From contig NZ_JAGGPL010000009.1 of NCBI RefSeq assembly GCF_018613805.1, forward strand, positions 1-64,000: a DNA stretch of 64,000 bases, in the 5' to 3' direction. The number at the start of each line of letters is the position of its first letter. Positions within the stretch are counted from its first letter, which is position 1. Positions 41,465 through 49,467 of the stretch are shown in pieces. The position numbers and the translations under genes are program-made. Below the pieces are notes generated by a model. That model ran no database searches. It saw only the letters and a list, made by a program, of their open reading frames with translations, and was not told the origin of the DNA. The stretch is from Arthrobacter sp. ISL-48 (lineage in GTDB: Bacteria > Actinomycetota > Actinomycetes > Actinomycetales > Micrococcaceae).

Positions 41465-42619
41465 CTATTGAATGAGATGCGGGTACTCCGCCTCACGCCG
41501 CTGGAACTCCAGCACGTCCTTGTTGAGGACCACGCCGTCGCGGATCTCAATGGCCCGCGAGATTGTCTCGTTCCCATCCCAGGCCTCCGGACCGCCCACC
41601 ACCACCTCCAGGAACGGCAGCAGTGCCTGGCTGATCTCCCAGCTTGAGGAATTCCAAAGATAGGACGGGCTGTGGTCCACCGCGTAGTAGCTGATGTGGT
41701 CGCCCACGGTAAACATCGGTTCGGCGAACGTGGTGGAGCGGGCCCAGCTGAAACCCATGCCCTCGTCGCAGGAAACGTCAACGATCAGGCTGCCGGGGCT
41801 GAAGGCCTCGAGGTCCTCGATCCGCAGGTACGTCAGCGGGTTGTTGGGATCCTGCAGGGTGCAGTTGACCACGATGTCGCTTTCGGCCAGGAACGGCGCG
41901 AGCGGAACCCGTCCCCGCTCGGTGATGACCTGGCTCAGGAAGGGGGCTTCGGCGTCGTGATCAAACTGGACGATGTTGACTGAGTGGATCGGGGCGCCGA
42001 CGGCGGCAACTCCCCGGTTGGTCAGCACCTGGACATCGTGGATGCCATGCGCGTTGAGTGCCGTAACTGCGCCGCGGGCGGTGGCTCCGAATCCGATCAC
42101 CACGGCACTGAGGCGCCGCCCGTAGTCACCTGTGGATCCGGTCAGTGCGAGGGCATGCAGGACGGAGCAGTAGCCGGCCAGCTCGTTGTTCTTGTGGAAG
42201 ACGTGCAGCCCGAAGCCGCCGTCGCTGGCCCAGTGGTTCATAGCCTCGAAGGCAATCAGCGTGAGCTTCTTGTCGATGGCCAGCTGCGTGATGGCACGGT
42301 CCTGGACGCAGTGCGGCCACCCCCAGAGGACCTGGCCGTCACGCAGCTCAGCCAGGTCTGCCGGCTGGGGCTTGGGCAGAAGTACGACGTCTGCCTCCGC
42401 CACGAGAGTTTCCCGGCTGGCCATCCTGCCCACCAGGGTGGAGAGGTGCTCATCCGAGACGCCGAAGCTCTCGCCGTAGCCCTGCTCCAGGATGATGCGC
42501 TGACGCAGTTCCGGCGCAATGCGGTCAAAATGCCCGGGATGAATGGGCAGTCTGCGTTCGTCCGGCTTGCGGGTAGACGCCAGGACGCCCAGGGTCAGAC
42601 TGTTCGGTTGGCCATTCAC
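41465..42619 (-). CDS. Alanine-dehydrogenase/PNT-family protein, probable N5-(carboxyethyl)ornithine synthase
   Basis: 384 residues from a GTG start that overlaps the stop of the small upstream gene (GTGA). The N-terminal alanine dehydrogenase/PNT domain is shown by TLGVLASTRKPDERRLPIHP, and the NAD(P)-binding domain by SAVVIGFGATARGAVTALNA. The overall pattern resembles N5-(carboxyethyl)ornithine synthase, which joins pyruvate to ornithine by reductive condensation. Saccharopine-dehydrogenase relatives are a possible alternative. The substrate is inferred from family resemblance only. Confidence 0.72.
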   Translation of the reverse strand: MNGQPNSLTLGVLASTRKPDERRLPIHPGHFDRIAPELRQRIILEQGYGESFGVSDEHLSTLVGRMASRETLVAEADVVLLPKPQPADLAELRDGQVLWGWPHCVQDRAITQLAIDKKLTLIAFEAMNHWASDGGFGLHVFHKNNELAGYCSVLHALALTGSTGDYGRRLSAVVIGFGATARGAVTALNAHGIHDVQVLTNRGVAAVGAPIHSVNIVQFDHDAEAPFLSQVITERGRVPLAPFLAESDIVVNCTLQDPNNPLTYLRIEDLEAFSPGSLIVDVSCDEGMGFSWARSTTFAEPMFTVGDHISYYAVDHSPSYLWNSSSWEISQALLPFLEVVVGGPEAWDGNETISRAIEIRDGVVLNKDVLEFQRREAEYPHLIQ

Positions 42620-42756
42620 TTCTTTTTGGCGGCCTTGCTCGATGTGATGTCGAGGGAGCTGGCCGGAGCGGCAGCGGCCTTCTTATCTGCTCGTTTTTCC
42701 TTGATGGACTTGCCGGCTTTTTTGGATGCTGCTTGACGCGGGGACTTGTCAGCCAT
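42616..42756 (-). CDS. 46-residue basic Lys/Ala-rich protein
   Basis: An ATG at 42756 follows a good AGGAG. The translation starts MADKSPRQAASKKAGKSIK and ends KAAKKK, about one residue in four being Lys or Arg. The stop codon shares bases with the GTG start of the alanine-dehydrogenase-like gene, so they are translationally coupled. A highly charged, low-complexity composition suggests a disordered nucleic-acid-associated protein. No family is recognised. The ribosome binding site and coupling argue that it is a real gene despite its length. Confidence 0.75.
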   Translation of the reverse strand: MADKSPRQAASKKAGKSIKEKRADKKAAAAPASSLDITSSKAAKKK

Positions 42757-42899
42757 GATTGCTCCTGTAGCGGAACCGAAGGGGTTCCTGACTTCGAACG
42801 ATACACGGCGGCACCTAACGGCCCCTTGGCCGGCGGCGCGCTTCGCAAAGCTGCGGGCTGGGGCGTGCGGGGGAGGCCTTTTACCATGGAGTGAAATGG

Positions 42900-42970
42900 A
42901 GCGGCTGACGGGAATCGAACCCGCGTATCGAGCTTGGGAAGCTAGCGCTCTACCATTGAGCTACAGCCGC
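42900..42970 (-). tRNA. tRNA-Gly (CCC anticodon)
   Basis: 71 bases folding as a full cloverleaf on the minus strand: acceptor GCGGCTG / CAGCCGC, D arm GCTCAATGGTAGAGC, anticodon loop TTCCCAA giving CCC, and TPsiC arm GCGGGTTCGATTCCCGT. No encoded CCA. It reads the GGG glycine codon. Confidence 0.97.
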
Positions 42971-43223
42971 GTGGCCCCCATATGCCGGGGGCAGAACTTA
43001 GCTTAGCGCAGATGTGACGCGCCACCGGCAACGGCGCCCGGAGTACGGACCGTGTCCATGGCAAGCCGGCCCAATGAGCCGCGTCATGCAGTAACTCTTC
43101 AATAACGTCCCCGCCCGTGGCTAGGTCCGGGCGAAGTCGACTGGCTACTCTGAACCGGATAGCCGCGGTGTCAGGGGGAGAGACGGGCTACAACAGCACG
43201 CTCGACGTCAAACAAAGGATTCC

Positions 43224-43667
43224 ATGGCATTCGCAGAGCACGAGGTCCTGATCCGCCGTGACGCCATGGCTGTATACAGCTTCCTCATCGATGGAATGAA
43301 CCTGCCGCAGTGGCGGGAAGGAATCCGCAGCATCTCACTGTCAACCGGGGCCGCCGGCAGCAGGGGGGCTGTCTACCGGCAGACCCTCGCAGGACGCTCC
43401 GGCAGGCCCATCCCGGCCGACTTCGAAATCACCCAGGCCCGGCCCGGCGCCGAAATCCAGTTCCAGGTGATCGCCGGTCCTGCCCGGCCCTCCGGCGGAT
43501 ACTACCTCAGCACGGAGGAGTCAGGGACGCGCGTCCGCTTCGCCCTTGACTATCAGCCCAAGGGCTTGTTGGGCCTAATGAACACCATGATTCAACGGAC
43601 AATGAAGGCCGAAGTGGCTCAGTTGGAGAGGCTCAAGGACGTCCTGGAACTCCAGCCTGCCGCATAG
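43224..43667 (+). CDS. SRPBCC-family protein
   Basis: 147 residues with the START/Bet v 1-like pattern of a small helix-grip fold: FAEHEVLIRRDAMAVYSFL in strand 1 and helix 1, NLPQWREGI, then a series of beta strands and a long C-terminal helix (MIQRTMKAEVAQLERLKDVL). Such proteins bind hydrophobic ligands; many are polyketide-cyclase-like. No ligand can be inferred. The start codon is set by the conserved N-terminus. It converges on the CAP-domain gene 27 bases away. Confidence 0.87.
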   Translation: MAFAEHEVLIRRDAMAVYSFLIDGMNLPQWREGIRSISLSTGAAGSRGAVYRQTLAGRSGRPIPADFEITQARPGAEIQFQVIAGPARPSGGYYLSTEESGTRVRFALDYQPKGLLGLMNTMIQRTMKAEVAQLERLKDVLELQPAA

Positions 43668-43693
43668 GCTAGTGGGCTGGCCTTGCTCCTGCC

Positions 43694-45412
43694 CTACTGT
43701 GCCAGCCGCTGGCCGGACCAGCTTCCGGTGATGTTCGACGGCGCCGCCAGGCTCCCGGCGCTCAGGTCCCAGTACTGCACAACGTCGTTGGCCCGGCGAA
43801 GGGCCACCCCGGTCGAGTTCAGGCCGGTGACATCCTTTAACGGCCTGATCCCTGTCACATCCTGCCAGCCGGTTGCAACAGTGGGCCGTGCTTCCGCTCG
43901 CAGTGCCGTGGTGCCCCAGCCCCGATAAAGCTGGACACTGCCGTCGGCCTTCAGCGCCAGGATGTCCTGGAACCCGTCGGCGTCGTAGTCGACCATCGCC
44001 AGCCTGGTGGCCAAAACTCCCGTAGCAACGGTGGTCCGTTGGGACATGTCGCCCAGGCCCATGTTCGGATACAGGAAGAGGTTCCCTGAGGAGTCCAGCG
44101 CCAAAACCTGGGGCAACCTGTTGTTGGCGCACCAGCCACCGACCGCGAGTGTCAGGGACTGCCAACCGGACTGGCCCAGCGTGACCGGTGACTGGAAGCC
44201 TCCGCCGGCGATGCCCGGATGAAGCGTCAGCCGGCCGTCGGTCCACTGGGTCAAGAGATCGTAGGTTCCGTCGCGCTCCCAGTCGGTGATGAACACTTCC
44301 TTTGCCGTTCCGAACCCCGAGCCGATAACTTTGGCGGCCCCGTAGATCCTGTTCCCTGTGGCGGGGCGGTTGATGAGCTGACCGGAGGCGTTGACGGTGA
44401 CAAGGTCGGCAGGGCCGGTGATGGCGGCATTGGTGAGGTCCAGTGTGGGCGGCATGTGCCTGACCGCGGGATCGCAAAGGGTTGGCGACGGGGCAGGCAG
44501 CTCAGGACTTCCGCCTGGGGAAGTGGTGGTTCCTGCCGGGAGGGTGGTGTAACCGAAGAAGTTCACCACACCCCACATCGTGTAACGGTTGGGGGTGGTC
44601 TGCCAATTGCCGTCCGTGTAGGTAATGCCGATGCCCATCACGTTGAAGCGCGGGTCGATCAGTATGGCGTTGTGGCCCGGGGAATTCTTCCACCACTCCA
44701 CCAGCTGAGCGGCATCACGGTCCCAGCGGACGGCGATAATTTCACCGGCGCCGTTGGTGGGGTTCATCGCACGGGGGTCGGTCCAGAAACTGGAGCGGTG
44801 CTCGATAACCTCGCGGGTTGCAATGTTGTTGGACCACTCCTGTGCCATTCCCGCCACAGTGGCGTGGTACTTCACCGGGGCCAGGCCCTTGGACGCCCGG
44901 TATTCGTTGATTTTGTTGAACACCGTGAGAATAGCGGCTGTGTTGCTGTCCGGCACCAGTGCTTCCGGGGCCGGCACGGCCGTGCCGGACTCCGGTGCGG
45001 GAGGGTGGACCGGGGGCTGTGCCAGTTCGGCATCCGGTGCCCACAGCGGCGGCACAGATGGGGGCTCCGGCGGGGAAAGTGTCAGGGCTTCGGTGGCCGG
45101 TGGCGCAACTGACGCGGACGGCACCGCGGTCCCTGATTCGGCGGCCGGAGACAACGGATGGATTCCCGGCTCCACGGCTGGGCCGAGCGGGGATCCAACG
45201 CCGGTGTCCGCGCCCGCTGGACTTCCGGTGCCGTCCATTGTGGAGGCAGGGCCCAAGGCCACGGCGCGGGGGCCTGTGAGGTTGGCGGCCTGGCTGGCTG
45301 CAGGCCCCGCTTGGAAGCCCGCTGCCGGGACCGCATTAAGGCCGGCGGCCGGGGAGACCATTGCGAGGGCGCAAAGCACTGCAACGACGGCGGGCGGCAC
45401 AAATCTACTCAC
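43694..45412 (-). CDS. Secreted CAP-domain protein with FG-GAP/VCBS-type repeats
   Basis: 572 residues from the GTG at 45412, preceded by GGGGAG; this start gives a clean signal peptide (VVAVLCALAMVSPAAG). Residues ~25-155 are Pro/Ala/Ser/Gly-rich linker. A CAP (SCP/PR-1) domain follows at about 158-290, with FNKINEYRASKGLAPVKYH, the His of VIEHRSSF, and WWKNSPGHNAILIDPRFN. The C-terminal ~250 residues contain FG-GAP/VCBS-like repeats (FITDWERDGTYDLLTQW, MVDYDADGFQDILAL). The protein should be extracellular. CAP domains act in varied ways, so binding or lytic roles are possible. It is divergent from dcd. Confidence 0.85.
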   Translation of the reverse strand: MSRFVPPAVVAVLCALAMVSPAAGLNAVPAAGFQAGPAASQAANLTGPRAVALGPASTMDGTGSPAGADTGVGSPLGPAVEPGIHPLSPAAESGTAVPSASVAPPATEALTLSPPEPPSVPPLWAPDAELAQPPVHPPAPESGTAVPAPEALVPDSNTAAILTVFNKINEYRASKGLAPVKYHATVAGMAQEWSNNIATREVIEHRSSFWTDPRAMNPTNGAGEIIAVRWDRDAAQLVEWWKNSPGHNAILIDPRFNVMGIGITYTDGNWQTTPNRYTMWGVVNFFGYTTLPAGTTTSPGGSPELPAPSPTLCDPAVRHMPPTLDLTNAAITGPADLVTVNASGQLINRPATGNRIYGAAKVIGSGFGTAKEVFITDWERDGTYDLLTQWTDGRLTLHPGIAGGGFQSPVTLGQSGWQSLTLAVGGWCANNRLPQVLALDSSGNLFLYPNMGLGDMSQRTTVATGVLATRLAMVDYDADGFQDILALKADGSVQLYRGWGTTALRAEARPTVATGWQDVTGIRPLKDVTGLNSTGVALRRANDVVQYWDLSAGSLAAPSNITGSWSGQRLAQ

Positions 45413-45522
45413 AACTATCCCAGCTCCCCAGCTAAGTTGGGCCTTCCGGGCGACCATCCGGCGGCTGTCATTCTGAGGCAACACTAGCCCCGCTGAGCGG
45501 CGGCAACAATGCATACTGTATT

Positions 45523-46107
45523 TTGGGAGGCGTGCTGATCTCTGACCGCGATATTCGTGCCGAAATAGACTCCCGACGGATCGTCCTTGAACCGTACGAC
45601 TCGGTGATGGTCCAGCCGTCGTCGGTGGATGTGCGGATCGACCGGTTCTTCCGGCTTTTCGACAACCACAAATACGCGCACATCGACCCCGCGGAGGAGC
45701 AGCCTGAACTGACACGACTGGTGGAAGTCGAGGCCGGGGAGCCTTTTATCCTGCACCCTGGCGAGTTCGTGCTGGGATCCACCTATGAGACGGTCACGCT
45801 GCCGGATGACATTGCGGCACGCCTCGAGGGCAAGTCCTCACTGGGCCGCCTGGGGCTGCTCACGCACTCCACCGCCGGATTTATCGACCCGGGGTTCTCC
45901 GGCCACGTGACGCTGGAGCTGTCCAACATGGCCACCCTGCCCATCAAACTGTGGCCGGGAATGAAGATCGGCCAGCTGTGCTTCTTCCGGCTGACCTCCG
46001 CCGCCGAACACCCGTATGGCTCCGGCCAGTACGGCAACCGCTACCAGGGCCAGCGCGGTCCAACAGCCAGCCGCAGCCACCTGAACTTCCACCGCACCGA
46101 GGTTTAG
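45523..46107 (+). CDS. dcd: dCTP deaminase, dUMP-forming (bifunctional deaminase/dUTPase)
   Basis: About 191-194 residues. It converts dCTP to dUMP in one enzyme, avoiding free dUTP. Signature regions: [35 protein letters not shown] with the catalytic Glu, and [20 protein letters not shown]. These match the bifunctional form known from mycobacteria and archaea rather than the monofunctional E. coli enzyme. The start is uncertain: the TTG at 45523, or the GTG at 45532, which is the conserved N-terminal position but sits only one base after GGGAGG. CATACT at 45512 could give a nearly leaderless transcript. Confidence 0.93.
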   Translation: MGGVLISDRDIRAEIDSRRIVLEPYDSVMVQPSSVDVRIDRFFRLFDNHKYAHIDPAEEQPELTRLVEVEAGEPFILHPGEFVLGSTYETVTLPDDIAARLEGKSSLGRLGLLTHSTAGFIDPGFSGHVTLELSNMATLPIKLWPGMKIGQLCFFRLTSAAEHPYGSGQYGNRYQGQRGPTASRSHLNFHRTEV

Positions 46108-46151
46108 CGGCCAGCCCCTCAGCGCACGAAGCCGGCGTACGCGGGCCTGCA

Positions 46152-47333
46152 TTACGCCTGTGTGGCCACCGCGGCTGTCCGTGTGACCGACTGGAGCAGC
46201 GGCTCCACGTAGCGCGCGGCCAGCGGACCGAGGATAGCCATGAGCAGTACGTAAGCGGTGGCGAGGGCCGCCAGTTCGTCGGGGACCACGCCGGAAGTCA
46301 CTGCCAGGCCGGCAATGACGATCGAGAATTCGCCGCGGGCAATGAGGGCGGCGCCGGCACGGAAACGTCCACGGCGCGCGATTCCCGCGCGTTTGCCGGC
46401 CCAGATGCCGGTGATCATTTTGGTGACAGCCGTGATGACGGCCAACACCAGCGCCCACCCGAGCACAGGGGGGATGGTGGAGGGATCCGTATTCAGGCCA
46501 AACGCCACAAAGAAGATGGCAGCAAAAAGGTCCCTCAAAGGCTCCAGGATTCTGGTGGCGCTATGGGCGGTGGCCCCGGAAATGGCGATACCAAGCATAA
46601 ATGCCCCCACCGCCGCTGAGACCTGCATGGCCGAGGCAACACCGGCCACCAGCAAGGCGGCCCCCAGCAGGTTGAGGAGGAAGACCTCCGAATTTTCACT
46701 GTGGACCGCCTGGGACACCCGGTGGCCGTGCCGAAGCGCCACCATCAGAACCAGCGTGACCACGGCAAGGGAAATTCCCACCGTGGTCAGCCCGCCGAGG
46801 AAACCCACGCCGGCGAGGGTGGCCGTGAGGATGGGCAGGTACAACGCCATGGCCAGGTCCTCAAAGACCAGGATGGACAGCACCACGGGAGTCTCACGGT
46901 TGCCGATCCTGCCCAGGTCCGTAATGACCTTAGCCGCGATGCCTGAGGAGGAAATGTATGTCACGCCGCCCATCACCATGGCCCCCACGACGCCCCAGCC
47001 CAGCAGGAGGGCGAGTCCCGCTCCGGGGAGGAAATTCAGGACCAGGTCAAGAACACCGGCCTGCCAGGATCTCCGCAGGCCGGTGACCAGTTCCGCCGCC
47101 GTATATTCCAAGCCGAGCATAAGCAGCAGCAGGATCACTCCGATTTCACCGGAGAGATGTGCGAATTCCTGCATGCCTTCAAGCTTGACCACTCCACCCG
47201 CGCCAAAGGCGAGTCCGCCCACGAGGTAGAGGGGAATGGGGGACATCCCGATCCGTCCGGCCAGCCTGGCCAAGAGGCCGAGGCAGAACACAACGGCCCC
47301 CAGCTCAATGAGGGTCAGGGCCAGCGGGTCCAT
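46152..47333 (-). CDS. K+/H+ antiporter membrane subunit (CPA2, KhtU/KefB-like)
   Basis: 393 residues, about twelve helices, of the CPA2 family. The conserved Asp/Glu membrane sites are in LILVFEDLAMALYL-like sequence (ILVFEDLAMALYLPI) and ARGEFSIVIAGLA. It has no C-terminal TrkA domain of its own. The gene just upstream on the same strand encodes a TrkA-C protein five bases away, which is the KhtT/KhtU arrangement. It should expel K+ or Na+ in exchange for protons, under ligand control by the partner protein. It converges on dcd. Confidence 0.85.
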   Translation of the reverse strand: MDPLALTLIELGAVVFCLGLLARLAGRIGMSPIPLYLVGGLAFGAGGVVKLEGMQEFAHLSGEIGVILLLLMLGLEYTAAELVTGLRRSWQAGVLDLVLNFLPGAGLALLLGWGVVGAMVMGGVTYISSSGIAAKVITDLGRIGNRETPVVLSILVFEDLAMALYLPILTATLAGVGFLGGLTTVGISLAVVTLVLMVALRHGHRVSQAVHSENSEVFLLNLLGAALLVAGVASAMQVSAAVGAFMLGIAISGATAHSATRILEPLRDLFAAIFFVAFGLNTDPSTIPPVLGWALVLAVITAVTKMITGIWAGKRAGIARRGRFRAGAALIARGEFSIVIAGLAVTSGVVPDELAALATAYVLLMAILGPLAARYVEPLLQSVTRTAAVATQA

Positions 47334-47338
47334 TATGG

Positions 47339-47821
47339 TCAGCCGTTGCGCAGAATATCGGCGGCTGCGTCGAGCCCTTCTTGTGTACCGACGGCGACGA
47401 GCAGGTCACCGGAGTGAAGTACGGCGTCGGGTCCCGGCGACGGGAGCACCTCGCCTTCACGCATGATCGCTACGATCGAGACCCCGCAACGGGTGCGGAT
47501 GCACGCCTTGCCCATCGGCTGGTTCTGGAACGGGGACTCCGGTGCAATCGAAAACTGCCGCGTGACGATGCCCGGGATTTCCTTGTGGGCTTCCGTGAGT
47601 GTCATAGCGAGGTGCTGCCCGCCCAGGAGGTTGCCCAGCGTGGCTGCCTCATCCCCGGTCAGGGGAATGGAAGCCTGGCACGTATCGGGATCGTCCCAAG
47701 TGGAAACGAAGAGCTCCGTCTGGCCTTCGCGCAACTCCACGACGCCGATGCGGCGGCCTGAGGCCGTCATGAAATCCTTCCGCCGGCCCAGGCCGGGGAG
47801 GTCCGTCTCGTCCACGTTCAT
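47339..47821 (-). CDS. TrkA-C regulatory subunit of the antiporter (KhtT-like)
   Basis: 160 residues. The C-terminal ~90 residues form a RCK-C/TrkA-C fold (PMGKACIRTRCGVSIVAIMR and LHSGDLLVAVGTQEG). The N-terminal half resembles the KhtT N-domain. In Bacillus, KhtT gates KhtU and binds c-di-AMP; whether this protein does so cannot be seen here. The gene starts with ATG at 47821 and is followed by the antiporter gene after 5 bases. Confidence 0.83.
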   Translation of the reverse strand: MNVDETDLPGLGRRKDFMTASGRRIGVVELREGQTELFVSTWDDPDTCQASIPLTGDEAATLGNLLGGQHLAMTLTEAHKEIPGIVTRQFSIAPESPFQNQPMGKACIRTRCGVSIVAIMREGEVLPSPGPDAVLHSGDLLVAVGTQEGLDAAADILRNG

Positions 47822-47873
47822 ACGTCAAGCCTAGTCCGCCAGAGCTCCGCCGGGGGCTAAAATGCTCGTCGGG

Positions 47874-49277
47874 CTAAACGGCGGGGACCACCGCGATGGC
47901 CGTCTTGTCCGGGGACTTCACTGGCAGCAGGACCAGGAGTCCGGCCAGGAGCACAGCCATGATGCCCAGGATTCCCCAGCGCTGGGCCTCGCCCGGGGCA
48001 ACCAGCGGAGTGGCCAGCGTGATGCAGAGGGTGAACAGCGCCGGAGCCAGGAAGCTCACAGCCCGGCCCGTGGTGGCATACAGGCCGAAGAGCTCGCCCG
48101 ACTCGCCGTGCGGCGCGAGCCGTGCCAGGTATGCCCGCGACGAGGACTGCGCGGGTCCCACGAAGAGGCACAGGAACAGCCCGAATACCCAGAATGTGGT
48201 GCTGCCGGCCCAGGCTGTTCCGAAGAAGACATAGTCGCCGTTGCCCAGGACCAGGATCATGGTGCCGGCGATGAGCAGCCCCGTGAGGGAACCGATGATC
48301 ACTGCCTTGGGTCCAGTGCGGTCATCCAGGAATCCGCCGATCATGGCGCCTACTGCGGCCACCACGTTGCCGAAGATGGCGAAGAAAATGACCTGGGGCA
48401 GCTCAAACCCGAACGTCCCGGCGGCGATGATCCCGCCGAAGGTGAACACGGCGGCCAGGCCGTCGCGGAAGACGGCGCTGGCCAGCAGGAAGTAGATGGT
48501 GTGCGGGCTGGTGGCGTAGATGGCTCTGATCCTGCGCACCAGCAGGCCGTAGGAAGCGAGGAATCCCAACGGCCTGGCCTGCCTGGGCCTCGGAAGTTCG
48601 GGGACCGCGAACAGGACGGGCAGGGCGAAGACGAAGAACCAGAGGGCAGAGAAGACCGCCACCAGCCGGATGTTGAGGCTGTCCTCGGTGGAGGCCCCGA
48701 ACCAGTCGAAGCTGGGCTGGACGAAGAGTTGCAGCACAATGAGCAGCGCAACGATGCCGCCCAGATAGCCCATGCCCCAACCGAATCCGCTGACCTTGCC
48801 GATGTTCTTCGGGGTGGAGATCTGGGCAAGCATGGCGTTGTAGTTGACGCCCGCGAACTCGAAGAACACATTGCCCAGGGCAATCAGCGAGACGCCAAGC
48901 AGCAGGAACTCCGGCCGTGGGAACACAAAGAAACACAGGGCGGTCAAAACCGCGACGGCAGCTGTGTTGACTCCCAGCCACAGCTTCCGGCGGCCGCCGT
49001 TGTCCGAACGTTGTCCGGTCACGGGGGCAAGCAGGGCGATGGCGACGCCTGCCACAGCGAGGGCGCCGCCCAGCACGGCCGAGGCCTGGTCCTTGCCGCC
49101 GAAGGCGTTTGAGGTCAGGTAGACCGTGAAAACGAAAGTGGTCATCACGGCGTTGAAGGCTGCCGATCCCCAATCCCAGGATGCCCAGGCGAGCACCCGG
49201 GCCTTGCTGGTGGCCTGGTTCCCGGACTCGAGTTCCGATGACGGCTGCATTGCCTCAGGAGCGCTGGCGGTGTTCAT
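47874..49277 (-). CDS. MFS transporter, UMF1/Atg22-like
   Basis: 467 residues from the ATG at 49277; 41 in-frame residues further upstream are non-conserved and rejected. The body shows twelve helices and MFS/UMF1 sequence: ASWDWGSAAFNAVMTTFVFT is the marker N-terminal helix, then LLAPVTGQRSDNGGRRK as motif A. Related to vacuole effluxer Atg22 and the bacterial UMF1 group, for which amino acids and other small molecules have been suggested as substrates. It is divergent from the mrp operon, with about 190 bases between them. Confidence 0.87.
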   Translation of the reverse strand: MNTASAPEAMQPSSELESGNQATSKARVLAWASWDWGSAAFNAVMTTFVFTVYLTSNAFGGKDQASAVLGGALAVAGVAIALLAPVTGQRSDNGGRRKLWLGVNTAAVAVLTALCFFVFPRPEFLLLGVSLIALGNVFFEFAGVNYNAMLAQISTPKNIGKVSGFGWGMGYLGGIVALLIVLQLFVQPSFDWFGASTEDSLNIRLVAVFSALWFFVFALPVLFAVPELPRPRQARPLGFLASYGLLVRRIRAIYATSPHTIYFLLASAVFRDGLAAVFTFGGIIAAGTFGFELPQVIFFAIFGNVVAAVGAMIGGFLDDRTGPKAVIIGSLTGLLIAGTMILVLGNGDYVFFGTAWAGSTTFWVFGLFLCLFVGPAQSSSRAYLARLAPHGESGELFGLYATTGRAVSFLAPALFTLCITLATPLVAPGEAQRWGILGIMAVLLAGLLVLLPVKSPDKTAIAVVPAV

Positions 49278-49467
49278 AGGCTGAATCGTATCCGCCTGTG
49301 GCGAACATCGGGCGAAGCGTATCCCGGACACCCGGTAATCTTGCGGGCCGGCCCGCCCAGGCGGCAAAAGTGTCGTGGGCGCCTTGGTAAACTTTGGCAC
49401 TGAATCCTACCCATGACCGCCTGCTCTGACTTTTGACAATCGAATCCCTGACGTTGCGGAGATACCA

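Noticed and set aside
44219..45112. A 297-residue plus-strand frame opposite the CAP-domain gene
   Set aside because: No domain is visible, and the opposite strand encodes a clear secreted CAP/FG-GAP protein.
47862..49112. A 416-residue plus-strand frame opposite the UMF1-like MFS gene
   Set aside because: Charged low-complexity translation, antisense to a conserved transporter; no ribosome binding site or motif.
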